From contig NZ_MIKC01000003.1 in NCBI RefSeq assembly GCF_001730315.1, positions 1 to 64,000 of the forward strand: a stretch of 64,000 bases of DNA. Direction: 5' to 3'. Below, piece after piece: positions 15,578 through 24,444 of the stretch. How positions within the stretch are numbered: position 1 is the first letter of the stretch; the number at the start of each line of letters is the position of its first letter. Made by a program: the position numbers and the translations under genes. The notes beneath the pieces are model-generated. The model searched no databases. It saw only the letters and a list, made by a program, of their open reading frames with translations, and had not been told where the DNA came from. Origin of the DNA: Enterococcus ureilyticus. GTDB lineage: Bacteria; Bacillota; Bacilli; Lactobacillales; Enterococcaceae.

Positions 15578-16597
15578 ATGAAAATAAGCATAATGGAAAA
15601 AGTATTTGAAGAAACTAAAGATGCACTTTTTTTAATTGATGGAAATACGTGTATTAGGCAGAATAAAGCGGCGAACGACTTGGCTTCTAGCTATCTGTTG
15701 CCTTTAGAAAAAGTGCTAGAGATTGCTAAAGGAGAAGGCTGTATGCTTCATTCTACGATGGAGAAATGTCTAGATTGTGAGGTAAGAGCTGATTGGGATC
15801 AAGCGGCCTTTCCTTTGGTTTTAGAAAACTTAAAAGGTGGACAAGAGCAATTTAGCGGTAGTTATACGATGATTGATCAACGTAAGACCTTGCTGAGTAT
15901 TCGTCGTTTAGCGGTTGAAGATCGTCTACAACAAGTGATTCAAAATAAACGTTTGATTGAATACGTCAATCAAGCCCATGAAAATGAGCGTCGCGTATTG
16001 TCTCAAGAACTGCATGATGGACTGGCTCAAAGTATTTATAGTCTGATGTTGGAAACGAGACAGTTAAAATGGTGTCAGCAAACAGAGGACTTATCAATAA
16101 AACTACAAAAAATCGATGAAGATTTTGTTGCCTTACTCGGTGAGGTGAAACAGCTGGCGATGGATTTACGGCCGACAGCTTTAGATGACCTAGGCTTGAT
16201 TCCAGCAATCGAGACTTTATTGCATCGTTTGACAGAAACAACGGGTGTAGTGATTCATTTTATTCCGATGATCGAAAATAAACGTTTTCCTGATCGTGTG
16301 GAAACAATTACCTACCGCGTCTTACAAGAAAGTGTCATGAACAGTATCAAACATGCTATTGTAGATGAATTGTTTGTTACACTAAGCGAACAAGCAGCAC
16401 ATCTCGTTCTAACTGTTCGAGATCATGGCAAAGGGTTTGACATCCAAAAAGTGACCGAATTTAGTCAAGGTTTAGGTCTTTTAAATATGCAGGAAAGAGC
16501 AGAATCGATTGGCGGGCATCTAACAGTTCACTCGGAAAAATCAGAAGGAACCGTTGTGACATTGCGTTTGCCTATTCAATGGGAGGTTCTCAAATGA
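15578..16597 (+). CDS. nreB: Oxygen-sensing histidine kinase, NreB-like
   Basis: A 339-residue soluble kinase without membrane helices. Residues 1-115 form a PAS-like input domain with four cysteines (C25, C55, C64, C67); NreB uses four PAS cysteines for an oxygen-labile 4Fe-4S cluster, although the spacing differs here. HisKA_3 follows with ELHDGLAQS (H146), then the ATPase domain (ESVMNSIKHA, RDHGKGFD, GLGLLNMQERAE). The ATG at 15578 is preferred to the GTG at 15569 because AGGTGA sits six bases before it. The regulator gene overlaps its stop by four bases. It should phosphorylate the next protein when oxygen is absent. Confidence 0.85.
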   Translation: MKISIMEKVFEETKDALFLIDGNTCIRQNKAANDLASSYLLPLEKVLEIAKGEGCMLHSTMEKCLDCEVRADWDQAAFPLVLENLKGGQEQFSGSYTMIDQRKTLLSIRRLAVEDRLQQVIQNKRLIEYVNQAHENERRVLSQELHDGLAQSIYSLMLETRQLKWCQQTEDLSIKLQKIDEDFVALLGEVKQLAMDLRPTALDDLGLIPAIETLLHRLTETTGVVIHFIPMIENKRFPDRVETITYRVLQESVMNSIKHAIVDELFVTLSEQAAHLVLTVRDHGKGFDIQKVTEFSQGLGLLNMQERAESIGGHLTVHSEKSEGTVVTLRLPIQWEVLK

Positions 16598-17241
16598 ACA
16601 TTATCATAGCAGATGATCATGCAGTAGTTAGAAGTGGTCTTCGTTTGTTACTAGAAAGCCAACCGGATATTACTGTGGTAGGGGATGCCGCAGATGGTAC
16701 TGAAGCATTTTTACTACTTGAGAAATATCCTGTGGATGTTGTCTTGATGGATATGAGGATGCCACCAGGTGAAAACGGCTTACAAACAACACGGCGTATT
16801 ACAGAGCATTTTCCTCAAGTGAAGACGATTATTTTGAGTATGCATGATGAGGAAGAATATATTCGCACAGCGTTAAAATACGGTGCAATGGGATACATTC
16901 TTAAAAGCTCGCAAGATATTGTCTTATTAAAGGCAATCCAGCAAGTCGCCGCTGGAAACATTGTGATCGATCCATTGTTTGGTTCGTATGAGCAAAACTA
17001 TTGGCTAAAAAAAGTTGATAAAGAGGAAAAAGATGAGAAATACAAGCGTCTGTCCAAAAGAGAACGTGAAGTTTTACCGCTTGTGTCTTTAGGATATAGC
17101 AACAAAGAGATTGCTGAACGGTTATTTATTTCTGTTAAAACAGTGGAGGTACACAAATCCCACGTAATGAAAAAATTAGAAGTTGAAACATTTAGCGAAT
17201 TATTGCAATATAGTATGAAACATCAATTAATCGACTTATGA
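16594..17241 (+). CDS. nreC: NarL/NreC-type response regulator
   Basis: A 215-residue two-domain regulator. The receiver has ADDH near the N-terminus, phospho-acceptor D53 in VVLMDMRMPP, and a later K in YILKSSQD. The C-terminal LuxR helix-turn-helix reads LSKREREVLPLVSLGYSNKE with VKTVEVHKSHVMKKLEV. The start is ATG 16594, with GGGAGG upstream and an ATGA overlap with the kinase stop. It presumably activates the nitrite and siroheme genes under anaerobic, nitrate-containing conditions, as NreC does in staphylococci. Confidence 0.88.
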   Translation: MNIIIADDHAVVRSGLRLLLESQPDITVVGDAADGTEAFLLLEKYPVDVVLMDMRMPPGENGLQTTRRITEHFPQVKTIILSMHDEEEYIRTALKYGAMGYILKSSQDIVLLKAIQQVAAGNIVIDPLFGSYEQNYWLKKVDKEEKDEKYKRLSKREREVLPLVSLGYSNKEIAERLFISVKTVEVHKSHVMKKLEVETFSELLQYSMKHQLIDL

Positions 17242-17251
17242 GGTGAGAAAA

Positions 17252-17989
17252 ATGATCGGAATTCTTTATATCTTTCACGGTAGTCAAAAAGCTGAAAAAA
17301 ATCAAGCTGCAATGGACTTTATTCAACGATTAGAAAAAAGGCTAGATCCAAAGTTTTACCAAGCAACAGCTTTTTTAGAAAATCATCCAGATACGATTCC
17401 AAGCGTTGCGACAGAAATGATCAACAAAGGGGTGACGAAACTAATCGTTGTACCAGTATTATTATTCGCCGCCAAACATGCTTTAGTGGATATTCCCGCC
17501 GCACTTGCAACAGTCAAAACACAGCATCCAGAGGTTCAATTTAGTCAAACGGAAACATTTGGTAGTAAGAAAGGGAGCCGTCAAGTCTTATTAGAACGTT
17601 TCCAAGAAGTCGCCGACGCTTATCCAGATGAGCAATTAGCAGGTATGTTAGTGGCTCATGGAACAAAGCAAACGGATGAGCCGCAACAAGTGTTAATTGA
17701 AATTGCAAAGGAAATCCAGCAGCAAGTTGGGTTTTCAATTATTCCAACAAGTTTAAAAGGGCAACAAGATTATTTGTTAGATAGTAAAAAGCTAGTAATA
17801 GAGAAGCAAAAAATAGTGATCGTACCATTCTTTTTATTTGATGGGCATTTGATTACGATCATGAAAAATAAGTTAAACGAAACCTTTCCAACAACGGAGA
17901 TTACGATCACACGAACGTTAGAATTCGATCCACGAATATTACTTGATTTGGAACAAATCGTTAATGAGGCCGTCGCATGTATCCAGTAA
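17252..17989 (+). CDS. sirB: Sirohydrochlorin ferrochelatase SirB/CbiX
   Basis: A 245-residue chelatase that inserts Fe2+ into sirohydrochlorin to make siroheme, the cofactor of NirB. Two related halves are visible: YIFHGSQKAEKNQAAMDF at the start and LVAHGTKQTDEPQQVLIE in the middle, each with the metal-handling His. LIVVPVLLFAAKHALVDIP and VIVPFFLFDGHLI are the paired core strands. ATG 17252 lies six bases after AGGTGA; GTG 17243 is an in-frame alternative. It overlaps sirC by 13 bases. Confidence 0.88.
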   Translation: MIGILYIFHGSQKAEKNQAAMDFIQRLEKRLDPKFYQATAFLENHPDTIPSVATEMINKGVTKLIVVPVLLFAAKHALVDIPAALATVKTQHPEVQFSQTETFGSKKGSRQVLLERFQEVADAYPDEQLAGMLVAHGTKQTDEPQQVLIEIAKEIQQQVGFSIIPTSLKGQQDYLLDSKKLVIEKQKIVIVPFFLFDGHLITIMKNKLNETFPTTEITITRTLEFDPRILLDLEQIVNEAVACIQ

Positions 17990-18417
17990 TGCTTAATTTG
18001 ACAGGTAAGAAAATCGTAATCATCGGAGGCGGAAGAATCGCGTTACGAAAAACAGTAGAGATTTTAAAAGCTCATGGACAAGTAACGCTTGTTGCACCAA
18101 CCTTTCTGCCTGAATTCAATGAATTAGTGAATACCACGTTAATCACAGCAACTTACACTGCTGAAAGGATCAAAGAAGCCCATCTGATTTTTGCCTGTAC
18201 AGATTCTAAAACGATCAATCAACAAATCGTCAAAGATGCTAAAGCGTATCAATGGGTCAATGATTGCAGCCAAAAAGAAAACAGTGACTTTTATAATATG
18301 AGTACGATTGAACAGGAGGATTATTTGATTGCACTATCTTCTTATGGGACAGATCCTGCTGCGTTAAAAGGAAAGAAACAAGCGTTAGTCAATTTATTGA
18401 GTAAAAAGAATAAATAA
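17977..18417 (+). CDS. sirC: Precorrin-2 dehydrogenase SirC
   Basis: A 146-residue enzyme that oxidises precorrin-2 to sirohydrochlorin with NAD. It opens MYPVMLNLTGKKIVIIGGGR, the Rossmann start typical of SirC/Met8/CysG-N, and keeps the ACTDSKTINQQIVKDAK segment and the NDCSQKENSDFYN loop. It is shorter than many SirC proteins (about 200), lacking most of the C-terminal helical domain, as in other Firmicutes. It overlaps sirB and belongs to the same operon. Confidence 0.88.
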   Translation: MYPVMLNLTGKKIVIIGGGRIALRKTVEILKAHGQVTLVAPTFLPEFNELVNTTLITATYTAERIKEAHLIFACTDSKTINQQIVKDAKAYQWVNDCSQKENSDFYNMSTIEQEDYLIALSSYGTDPAALKGKKQALVNLLSKKNK

Positions 18418-18432
18418 AAAGGTAGGAAAAAA

Positions 18433-19263
18433 ATGGGTGAACAGTATTTAATAGAAAAGAAAAACAAAACTTTAGGAAGAACCGTTTTAATTTCTTTTTT
18501 TGGCGTTTTTGGTTGGCTAATGGTATGTGGTCTTTTAATGAGTATCAACGAAACATTCATCATGTTACTCTTTTTTGCAGGTGTTCTTTTCTTTGGCTAT
18601 TATTTTATTAAAGGAATTTATTTGAGCATTAAAGGGAAAAAGGTGATCAGTTGGACACCAGAACAACTAACGATTTATTCAATTTTTACAAACAAAGCAA
18701 ATTATTCGATTCCTTGGGATAACATTGAAAGTATCAGCTATGCATATGAACAAGGCGTTATTTTTATTAATGATGACAAGATCTATGAAGAACTAGGAAT
18801 CCAGACAAGTAAATTGAACCAAAAATTTCAAGCCCAAAACGGTGTCTATTTCAATTATCAAGCGATCAAAGGTTATCAAGAAAAAGAAGTTATACTCTAT
18901 TTGAGATCGCTCTTGCAAGAGTATGCACCAAAAGATTGCGCAGATGAAAATACTTCAGAAAATAAAGAATCGATTGAGCAAAACCGTGAAAGCAATATGG
19001 AAGAAACAAAACAAACCCAAGGTGGTAAGATTCGAGGATTCTTCGTAGCAGCCGCACTGCTTGCTCTCGTAATGTTTGTACTCTTGTGGATCATCAGTTT
19101 ATTTTCTGTTGGAATCAGAGAATCTAGAGAAGTTGAAATTATCAATTTCATTTTAGAAGCGATTATTGCCATGGGTCTTATTTTAGTGGTGTTTGAATCC
19201 TATAGTACTAAAGGAAAGTTAACGAATGAGCAGAAATTGAAAGAGAAAGAACTAGAGAAATAA
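18433..19263 (+). CDS. Membrane protein of unknown function with a PH-like domain
   Basis: A 276-residue protein with two N-terminal helices (about 16-65), a central region resembling a bacterial PH-type fold (KKVISWTPEQLTIYSIFTN, then IPWDNIESISYAYEQGVIFI), a charged linker (about 160-197) and two C-terminal helices (205-265). It follows sirC after 15 bases with a good ribosome site and ends just before a strong terminator, so it closes the sensor/siroheme operon. A role in nitrite respiration is suggested only by position. Confidence 0.6.
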   Translation: MGEQYLIEKKNKTLGRTVLISFFGVFGWLMVCGLLMSINETFIMLLFFAGVLFFGYYFIKGIYLSIKGKKVISWTPEQLTIYSIFTNKANYSIPWDNIESISYAYEQGVIFINDDKIYEELGIQTSKLNQKFQAQNGVYFNYQAIKGYQEKEVILYLRSLLQEYAPKDCADENTSENKESIEQNRESNMEETKQTQGGKIRGFFVAAALLALVMFVLLWIISLFSVGIRESREVEIINFILEAIIAMGLILVVFESYSTKGKLTNEQKLKEKELEK

Positions 19264-19276
19264 ATGAATGGAACAT

Positions 19277-19323
19277 GAAAAGCCGCTGACTATTAGGTGA
19301 TTCCCTAATAGTCAGCGGCTTTT
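19277..19323 (+). terminator. Strong terminator between the siroheme and nitrite-reductase operons
   Basis: A perfect 20-bp stem (AAAAGCCGCTGACTATTAGG and its complement) with a 7-base loop and flanking A and T runs, active in either direction. Confidence 0.9.
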
Positions 19324-19397
19324 ATTCTTGTTATTCTAAAAAAGACAAAGCATCGAACGGATTGCTCAAAAAATCACAAAAGGAGAGTTTATATAGA

Positions 19398-21800
19398 ATG
19401 AAAGAAAAGCTTGTCTTAATTGGAAATGGTATGGCTGGTGTGCGTACAATCGAAGAAATCTTAGATCGTGCCCCTGAACGCTATCAAATCACGATCATCG
19501 GAGAAGAAAACTATCCAAATTACAACCGGATCATGCTAAGTAATGTTTTACAAAAGAAAATGACGGTTTCAGAAATCATCACGAACCCACTCGAATGGTA
19601 TGAAGAAAATCAGATTGAGTTGATCAATCATGATCCAGCCGTTCAAATGGAGACTACGAATAAAAAGATCACGACACAATCAGGGAAAGAAATTTCTTAT
19701 GATAAATGCATTTTAGCTACAGGTTCCAGAGCATTTATTTTACCTGTTGAAGGTGCTAAACTACCTGGTGTTGTTGGCTTTAGAACAATCGATGACACAG
19801 AAAATATGCTTGAAGCAGCTCAAAAATACCAAAAAGCCGTCGTGATTGGTGGCGGTTTACTTGGCTTAGAAGCGGCAAAAGGGTTGTTAGATCAAGGAAT
19901 GGACGTAACGGTTGTTCATTTAGAAAAATGGCTGATGGAAACTCAGTTAGATGAAAAAGCAGGGAAGATGTTACAAGCCGATTTAGAAAAACAAGGGTTG
20001 AAATTTTTAATGGAAAAAGCTACGCAAAAAATCCTTGGTGAAAAACGTGTTACTGGTTTAGCTTTTAGTGACGGAACTACGATTGAAACGGATATGGTCG
20101 TGATGTCGATCGGGATTCGTTCAGAAACAACGCTAGCAAAAACAACGGCTATCGAAGTCAACCGTGGAATCGTTGTGGATGATTTTATGAAAACCAATAT
20201 TCCAGATGTTTTTGCAGTAGGTGAATGTGCTGAACATAACGGCAATGTCTACGGTTTAGTTGCACCATTATTTGAACAAGGCAAAGTATTAGCGGATGTG
20301 CTGACAGATCGTGAAGCGAAACCTTATCAAGGGAGTACTACTTTCACGTCTTTAAAAGTCTCTGGCTGCGATTTATATTCTGCTGGAACGATTAAAGAGA
20401 CAGAGGGAATCAACAGCATCGAAGCGTTTGACGGTTTAAATTATACTTATAAGAAAATTTTTGTTCGAGACAATCAAGTTATCGGTGTTGTTCTTTACGG
20501 AGATACAAGTGAAGGCAATCGCTATTATAATATTCTCAAGAAAAACGAAAGCATTGAAGACTATACACCAGTTTCTCTTTTGCATATGGTGGGTGAAGAA
20601 GCTAGCGCTGACGTAAGCGAATGGCCAGATGATGAAGTAATCTGTGGTTGTAACGGAATCGATAAAAAAACGATCATGACCGCAATTAATGAAAAAGACT
20701 TGACCTCTGTGGCAGATGTGACCAAACACACCAAAGCAGGCGGTTCTTGTGGAAAATGTAAATCAGTGATTGGCGATGTCTTGGCATATGCTTTAGGTGG
20801 CGAGGTCGTTTCTGCACCAACTGGGATTTGCGCGTGTACTGATTTAACAAGAGATCAAATCGTAACCCAAATCTACGCAAAAAAATTAACTTCTTCTGAA
20901 GAAGTCTATCGTGAACTGGATTTTACCAATCCAGAAGGTTGTCCAAAGTGCCGACCCGCAATCAATTTTTATTTAAATGTAGCATGGCCTAAAGAACATG
21001 AGGATGAAAAAGAATCTCGTTATGTCAACGAACGACTATATGCTAACATCCAAAACGATGGTACATTTTCAGTGATTCCAAGAATGCGTGGTGGGAAAAC
21101 CAATCCACAGCAATTACTATTGATTGCCAAAGTGGCAGAAAAATATGATGTACCAATGGTCAAAGTAACCGGTAGCCAACGCATTGGCTTATACGGAGTG
21201 AAAAAAGAAGACTTACCAAAAATCTGGGAAGAACTAGATATGAAAGCAGCTGGTGCCTATGCAAAAGCGGTTCGTTCAGTGAAAACCTGTGTGGGTGCGA
21301 ATTTCTGTCGTTTTGGTACGCAAGATTCAATGGGACTTGGTATCAAACTAGAACAACGTTATGAGTTTATCGATACCCCACATAAATTCAAAATGGGTGT
21401 TTCTGCTTGTCCAAGAAGTTGCGTGGAAAGTGGTGTGAAAGATTTTGGCATCATCGGCGTGGAAAATGGTTTCCAAATCTATGTTGGTGGAAATGGCGGA
21501 ACAGAAGTCAAAGAAGCAGTATTACTAACGACCGTGGAAACAGAGGAAGAAGTGATCGATATTTGTGGAGCTATGCTGCAATATTATCGAGAAACGGGTA
21601 TCTATGCAGAACGCACTGCACCATGGATCGAACGTATGGGCTTTGAGGTTGTGAAAGAAGTCTTGCTAAATGCTGAAAAACGTCAAGAATTGCTAGCGGC
21701 ACTTGATGAAGCAGTTGCAGGACGTCGCGGCAATCCTTGGGATGAAGTGGTTGAAGATCATAAAACACAGCAAGAGTTATACACAGTGGGGAGAATATAA
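19398..21800 (+). CDS. nirB: NADH-dependent nitrite reductase, large subunit
   Basis: An 800-residue cytoplasmic enzyme reducing nitrite to ammonium with NADH. The N-terminal FAD/NAD domain starts KLVLIGNGMAGVRTIEEIL and has VVIGGGLLGLEAAKGLL. Two BFD-like 2Fe-2S modules follow (CGCNGID with GGSCGKCK; CACTDL with GCPKC). The C-terminal half is the sulfite/nitrite reductase fold, with the siroheme/4Fe-4S cysteines in TCVGANFCRFG and SACPRSCVE. All key cysteines are present. AGGAG lies 12 bases before the chosen ATG. nirD follows after two bases. The length is normal. Confidence 0.95.
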   Translation: MKEKLVLIGNGMAGVRTIEEILDRAPERYQITIIGEENYPNYNRIMLSNVLQKKMTVSEIITNPLEWYEENQIELINHDPAVQMETTNKKITTQSGKEISYDKCILATGSRAFILPVEGAKLPGVVGFRTIDDTENMLEAAQKYQKAVVIGGGLLGLEAAKGLLDQGMDVTVVHLEKWLMETQLDEKAGKMLQADLEKQGLKFLMEKATQKILGEKRVTGLAFSDGTTIETDMVVMSIGIRSETTLAKTTAIEVNRGIVVDDFMKTNIPDVFAVGECAEHNGNVYGLVAPLFEQGKVLADVLTDREAKPYQGSTTFTSLKVSGCDLYSAGTIKETEGINSIEAFDGLNYTYKKIFVRDNQVIGVVLYGDTSEGNRYYNILKKNESIEDYTPVSLLHMVGEEASADVSEWPDDEVICGCNGIDKKTIMTAINEKDLTSVADVTKHTKAGGSCGKCKSVIGDVLAYALGGEVVSAPTGICACTDLTRDQIVTQIYAKKLTSSEEVYRELDFTNPEGCPKCRPAINFYLNVAWPKEHEDEKESRYVNERLYANIQNDGTFSVIPRMRGGKTNPQQLLLIAKVAEKYDVPMVKVTGSQRIGLYGVKKEDLPKIWEELDMKAAGAYAKAVRSVKTCVGANFCRFGTQDSMGLGIKLEQRYEFIDTPHKFKMGVSACPRSCVESGVKDFGIIGVENGFQIYVGGNGGTEVKEAVLLTTVETEEEVIDICGAMLQYYRETGIYAERTAPWIERMGFEVVKEVLLNAEKRQELLAALDEAVAGRRGNPWDEVVEDHKTQQELYTVGRI

Positions 21801-21802
21801 AA

Positions 21803-22108
21803 ATGGAAAAAATTTATGTTGGGCAATTAGGAGAGTTAGCACCTAGAATGGGCAAAGAAGTGATCGTTGGACAGCAGAAAATCGCTGTGTTTCGTTTAAG
21901 CGATGATCGTGTCAAAGCAATTGAAAATGTTTGTCCACATAAACAAGGGCCTTTAGCTGAAGGAACCGTTTCTGGTGACTATGTATTTTGTCCATTACAT
22001 GACTATAAAATCAATTTGGATGATGGGCAAGTCCAAGAGCCAGATGAAGGGTGCGTTCGCGCCTATGAAACGATTGTCGAAGATGATCTTGTTTATATCG
22101 TGGTGTAG
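21803..22108 (+). CDS. nirD: Nitrite reductase small subunit, Rieske-type
   Basis: A 101-residue Rieske-like partner of NirB. Cluster ligands are visible as CPHKQG (C44, H46) and CPLHDY (C63, H66), so the 2Fe-2S site is intact; many NirD proteins have lost it, so this is the Rieske-competent type. It is tightly coupled between nirB (2-base gap) and sumT (3-base gap). Confidence 0.93.
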   Translation: MEKIYVGQLGELAPRMGKEVIVGQQKIAVFRLSDDRVKAIENVCPHKQGPLAEGTVSGDYVFCPLHDYKINLDDGQVQEPDEGCVRAYETIVEDDLVYIVV

Positions 22109-22111
22109 TTT

Positions 22112-23092
22112 ATGGGAAAAGTTTATTTTGTTGGTGCTGGTTCGGGAGATCCTGAGCTATTGACACTTAAAGGGAAAAGAGTACTGGAATCAGCAGATGT
22201 GATCATTTACGATCGATTGGTTCATCCAGTTTTATTGTACCTTGCAAAAGATTCGGCACGTTTTATTTATAGCGGGAAATATCCGAAAAATCATGTATTA
22301 AAGCAAAAAAATATTAATCAATTATTGGTAGAAGTAGGACAACGAGATCAGATCGTGGTGAGGTTGAAAGGCGGCGATCCTGGTATTTTTGGTCGTGTAG
22401 GAGAAGAAATCAGCACACTTCAAAGTGAAGGAATCCGCTATGAAATCGTTCCAGGGGTTACCGCTGCTTCGGCTGCTAGTAGTTATAGTGGAATCCCACT
22501 AACGCACCGTGAGTATAGTAGTAAATTAACGCTAGCAACCGCTCATCGTCAAGCGGACGAATCAATTGATTTTAAAGGTCTGACAGCAAACGGTACGATT
22601 TGTTTATATATGGGCGTAGAAAAAGTCAAAAGTACACAGCAGAAACTTTTAGAGCAAGAGGTTTCACCACAATTACCAGTGGCAATCGTTGAGTGGGGAA
22701 GCTTAGGTCGTCAGCGTACGATCACAGCCACGATTCAAACGATGGTAGGAACTATTGAAGAGCATCAAGTTCAAAATCCAGCGTTGATCATTTTAGGAGA
22801 AGTCGTTTCTTGTCGGAAGGGTGCGGATTGGTTTGAACAATTGCCGTTGTTTGGACATAAAATTTTGTTGCTTGATACTGAGAAAATCGATTTTGAAACG
22901 ATTTTGGCTTATACACAACAAGGAGCTGATGTGTATGCAATTCAAGTTGGTGAGCATCGTGATCAGCGTTTTGATGAGGTGCATCAGTGGTATTTAAGTG
23001 ATCACTCTTTTGATGAAGTTGTGTATTTGGATGAAGAATTGACGAGGATGTATAAAAATCAATGGGATGTTTTAAATGAGCAAATTAATTAA
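22112..23092 (+). CDS. cobA: Uroporphyrinogen-III C-methyltransferase
   Basis: A 326-residue SAM-dependent enzyme that methylates uroporphyrinogen III twice to precorrin-2, the first committed step to siroheme. Family motifs are VGAGSGDPELLTLKG, YDRLVHP, RLKGGDPGIFGRVGEE and PGVTAASAASSYSGIPLTHR. The methyltransferase core ends near residue 245. The remaining 80 residues (from FGHKILLLD) look like the first strands of a HemD-type domain that was fused and has decayed, which fits the SUMT-HemD fusions known in Firmicutes and the separate hemD at 25350. It ends the nirBD transcript. Confidence 0.9.
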   Translation: MGKVYFVGAGSGDPELLTLKGKRVLESADVIIYDRLVHPVLLYLAKDSARFIYSGKYPKNHVLKQKNINQLLVEVGQRDQIVVRLKGGDPGIFGRVGEEISTLQSEGIRYEIVPGVTAASAASSYSGIPLTHREYSSKLTLATAHRQADESIDFKGLTANGTICLYMGVEKVKSTQQKLLEQEVSPQLPVAIVEWGSLGRQRTITATIQTMVGTIEEHQVQNPALIILGEVVSCRKGADWFEQLPLFGHKILLLDTEKIDFETILAYTQQGADVYAIQVGEHRDQRFDEVHQWYLSDHSFDEVVYLDEELTRMYKNQWDVLNEQIN

Positions 23093-23594
23093 GCTACGCG
23101 GGCTAGTCTCTCGAAAAAAAGATAAAATCTGCTTGTGACAGAGAGCGTCACAAACATATTTTCCTATTTTTCTGTCAGAGCTAAACGAGCCACTTCGCTT
23201 TTGCTTTGAAACACAGTGAATGAAAAGAACTGATGTTGAAAAGTACAAGGTGCAGCGAAGCGGAACGTTGTTATCATGTATTATCTAGCTGCATGGGCTA
23301 ACCTTTCGGAAAAAAGATAAATTATGAATAAGGCAAAGAGCGCCTCAGTCATAATTTCCTATTTTTCAGTCAAGGTTTAACGAGCCCGCTACGCTTTTGC
23401 TTTGAAACACAGTGAATGAAAAGAACTGATGTTGAAAAGTACAAGGTGCAGCGAAGCGGAACGTTGTTACCATGTATTATCTAGCTGCATGGGCTAGCTC
23501 TTCGGAAAAAAGATAAAATCTGCCTGTGACAGAGAGCGTCACAAACATATTTTCCTATTTTTCTGTCAGAGCTAAACGAGCCCACTTCGCTTTT
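23092..23594 (+). repeat. Three tandem copies of a structured 195-bp element
   Basis: Units start at 23092, 23287 and 23483 with AGCT(A/G)C(G/A)(C/T)GGGCTA; the first two are about 195 bases and the third stops after its hairpin (112 bases). Each begins with a long imperfect hairpin: GGGCT pairs with AGCCC, a second stem follows, then GAAAAA with TTTTTC, an internal loop, and an apical loop ARAGAGC. Units 2 and 3 differ in the second stem (AACCTT/AAGGTT against AGCTCT/AGAGCT) and the inner stems, with pairing kept. The 3' halves of units 1 and 2 are almost identical. A short related piece lies at 55975-55998. Confidence 0.85.
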
Positions 23595-23611
23595 AAATCA
23601 AGGAGGTAAAT

Positions 23612-24397
23612 ATGGGATCACTTCAACCACCAGAAATAGTGGATGTTACAATTGAAAAAGGCGTGCAAAAAGCGCGTGCTAGTTTTTTGACGTTAGCAGT
23701 ATTAGGATTTTTAGCAGGTGTTTTTATCGCTGTTGCAGGGATTGCGATGATTAGAGCAATGGGAACGATGCCAAAGGAATGGGGGTCGCTGGTAAATGTG
23801 ATCGGTGCAGCTGTGTTTCCGTTTGGGCTGATTTGTTTATTGTTAGCTGGGGGAGAACTGGTTACGGGAAACATGATGGTTGTTTCGATGGCGTTGTTTG
23901 TTAGAAAAATCAGTGGCAAAGAATGGCTGAGAAATATTGTGATCGTGACGCTTTTCAATCTGATCGGTTCTTTATTTGTAGCCTACTTCTTTGGCTATTT
24001 AAGTGGCGCTTTACAAGGGGATTTTGCTGAACGAGCAATTCAAGTTTCACTTGGTCGAACCAAAGATACTTTTTTACAAGGATTTCTTTCAGGGATTGCC
24101 TGTAATTTCTTAGTCAGCACAGCCGTGTATTTAAATTTTGCGGCAAAAGATTTCATTGGTAAGATTGTAGGGATTTTCCTACCAATCATGGGCTTTGTGA
24201 TTTGTGGCTTCCAACATGTTGTGGCAAATATGTTTTTGATTCCAATGGGGATTCTTTTAGGCGGCAATACTTGGTCGGCTTTTGGGCAAAATATGGTGAG
24301 TGTCTATCTGGGAAATATCATTGGCGGAGGTTTCTTTGTAGCAGGGCTTTATTTCTTAGCATATAAAGTTGGCACTGGCCAGTTGTCAAAAAAATAA
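23612..24397 (+). CDS. nirC: Formate/nitrite transporter family channel
   Basis: A 261-residue FNT-family membrane channel with six helices, predicted to carry nitrite (or formate) across the membrane. Recognisable are GVFIAVAGIAMIRAMG, LLLAGGELVTGNMM, GIACNFLVSTAVYLNFAAKD, FQHVVANMFLIPMG and the central pore residues around the H of FQHVVANM. CAAGGAGG precedes the ATG. It lies directly after the triple structured repeat and before hemC. The position beside nirBD supports nitrite as the substrate; it could export toxic nitrite as well as import it. Confidence 0.9.
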   Translation: MGSLQPPEIVDVTIEKGVQKARASFLTLAVLGFLAGVFIAVAGIAMIRAMGTMPKEWGSLVNVIGAAVFPFGLICLLLAGGELVTGNMMVVSMALFVRKISGKEWLRNIVIVTLFNLIGSLFVAYFFGYLSGALQGDFAERAIQVSLGRTKDTFLQGFLSGIACNFLVSTAVYLNFAAKDFIGKIVGIFLPIMGFVICGFQHVVANMFLIPMGILLGGNTWSAFGQNMVSVYLGNIIGGGFFVAGLYFLAYKVGTGQLSKK

Positions 24398-24444
24398 AAT
24401 CTAGTAAGATAAAAAGAGAAGTCAAGAAAAAGGAAGTAAATTGA

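Noticed and set aside
23092..23594. CRISPR array
   Set aside because: The repeats are about 195 bp, directly adjacent, without spacers, and no cas genes are present.
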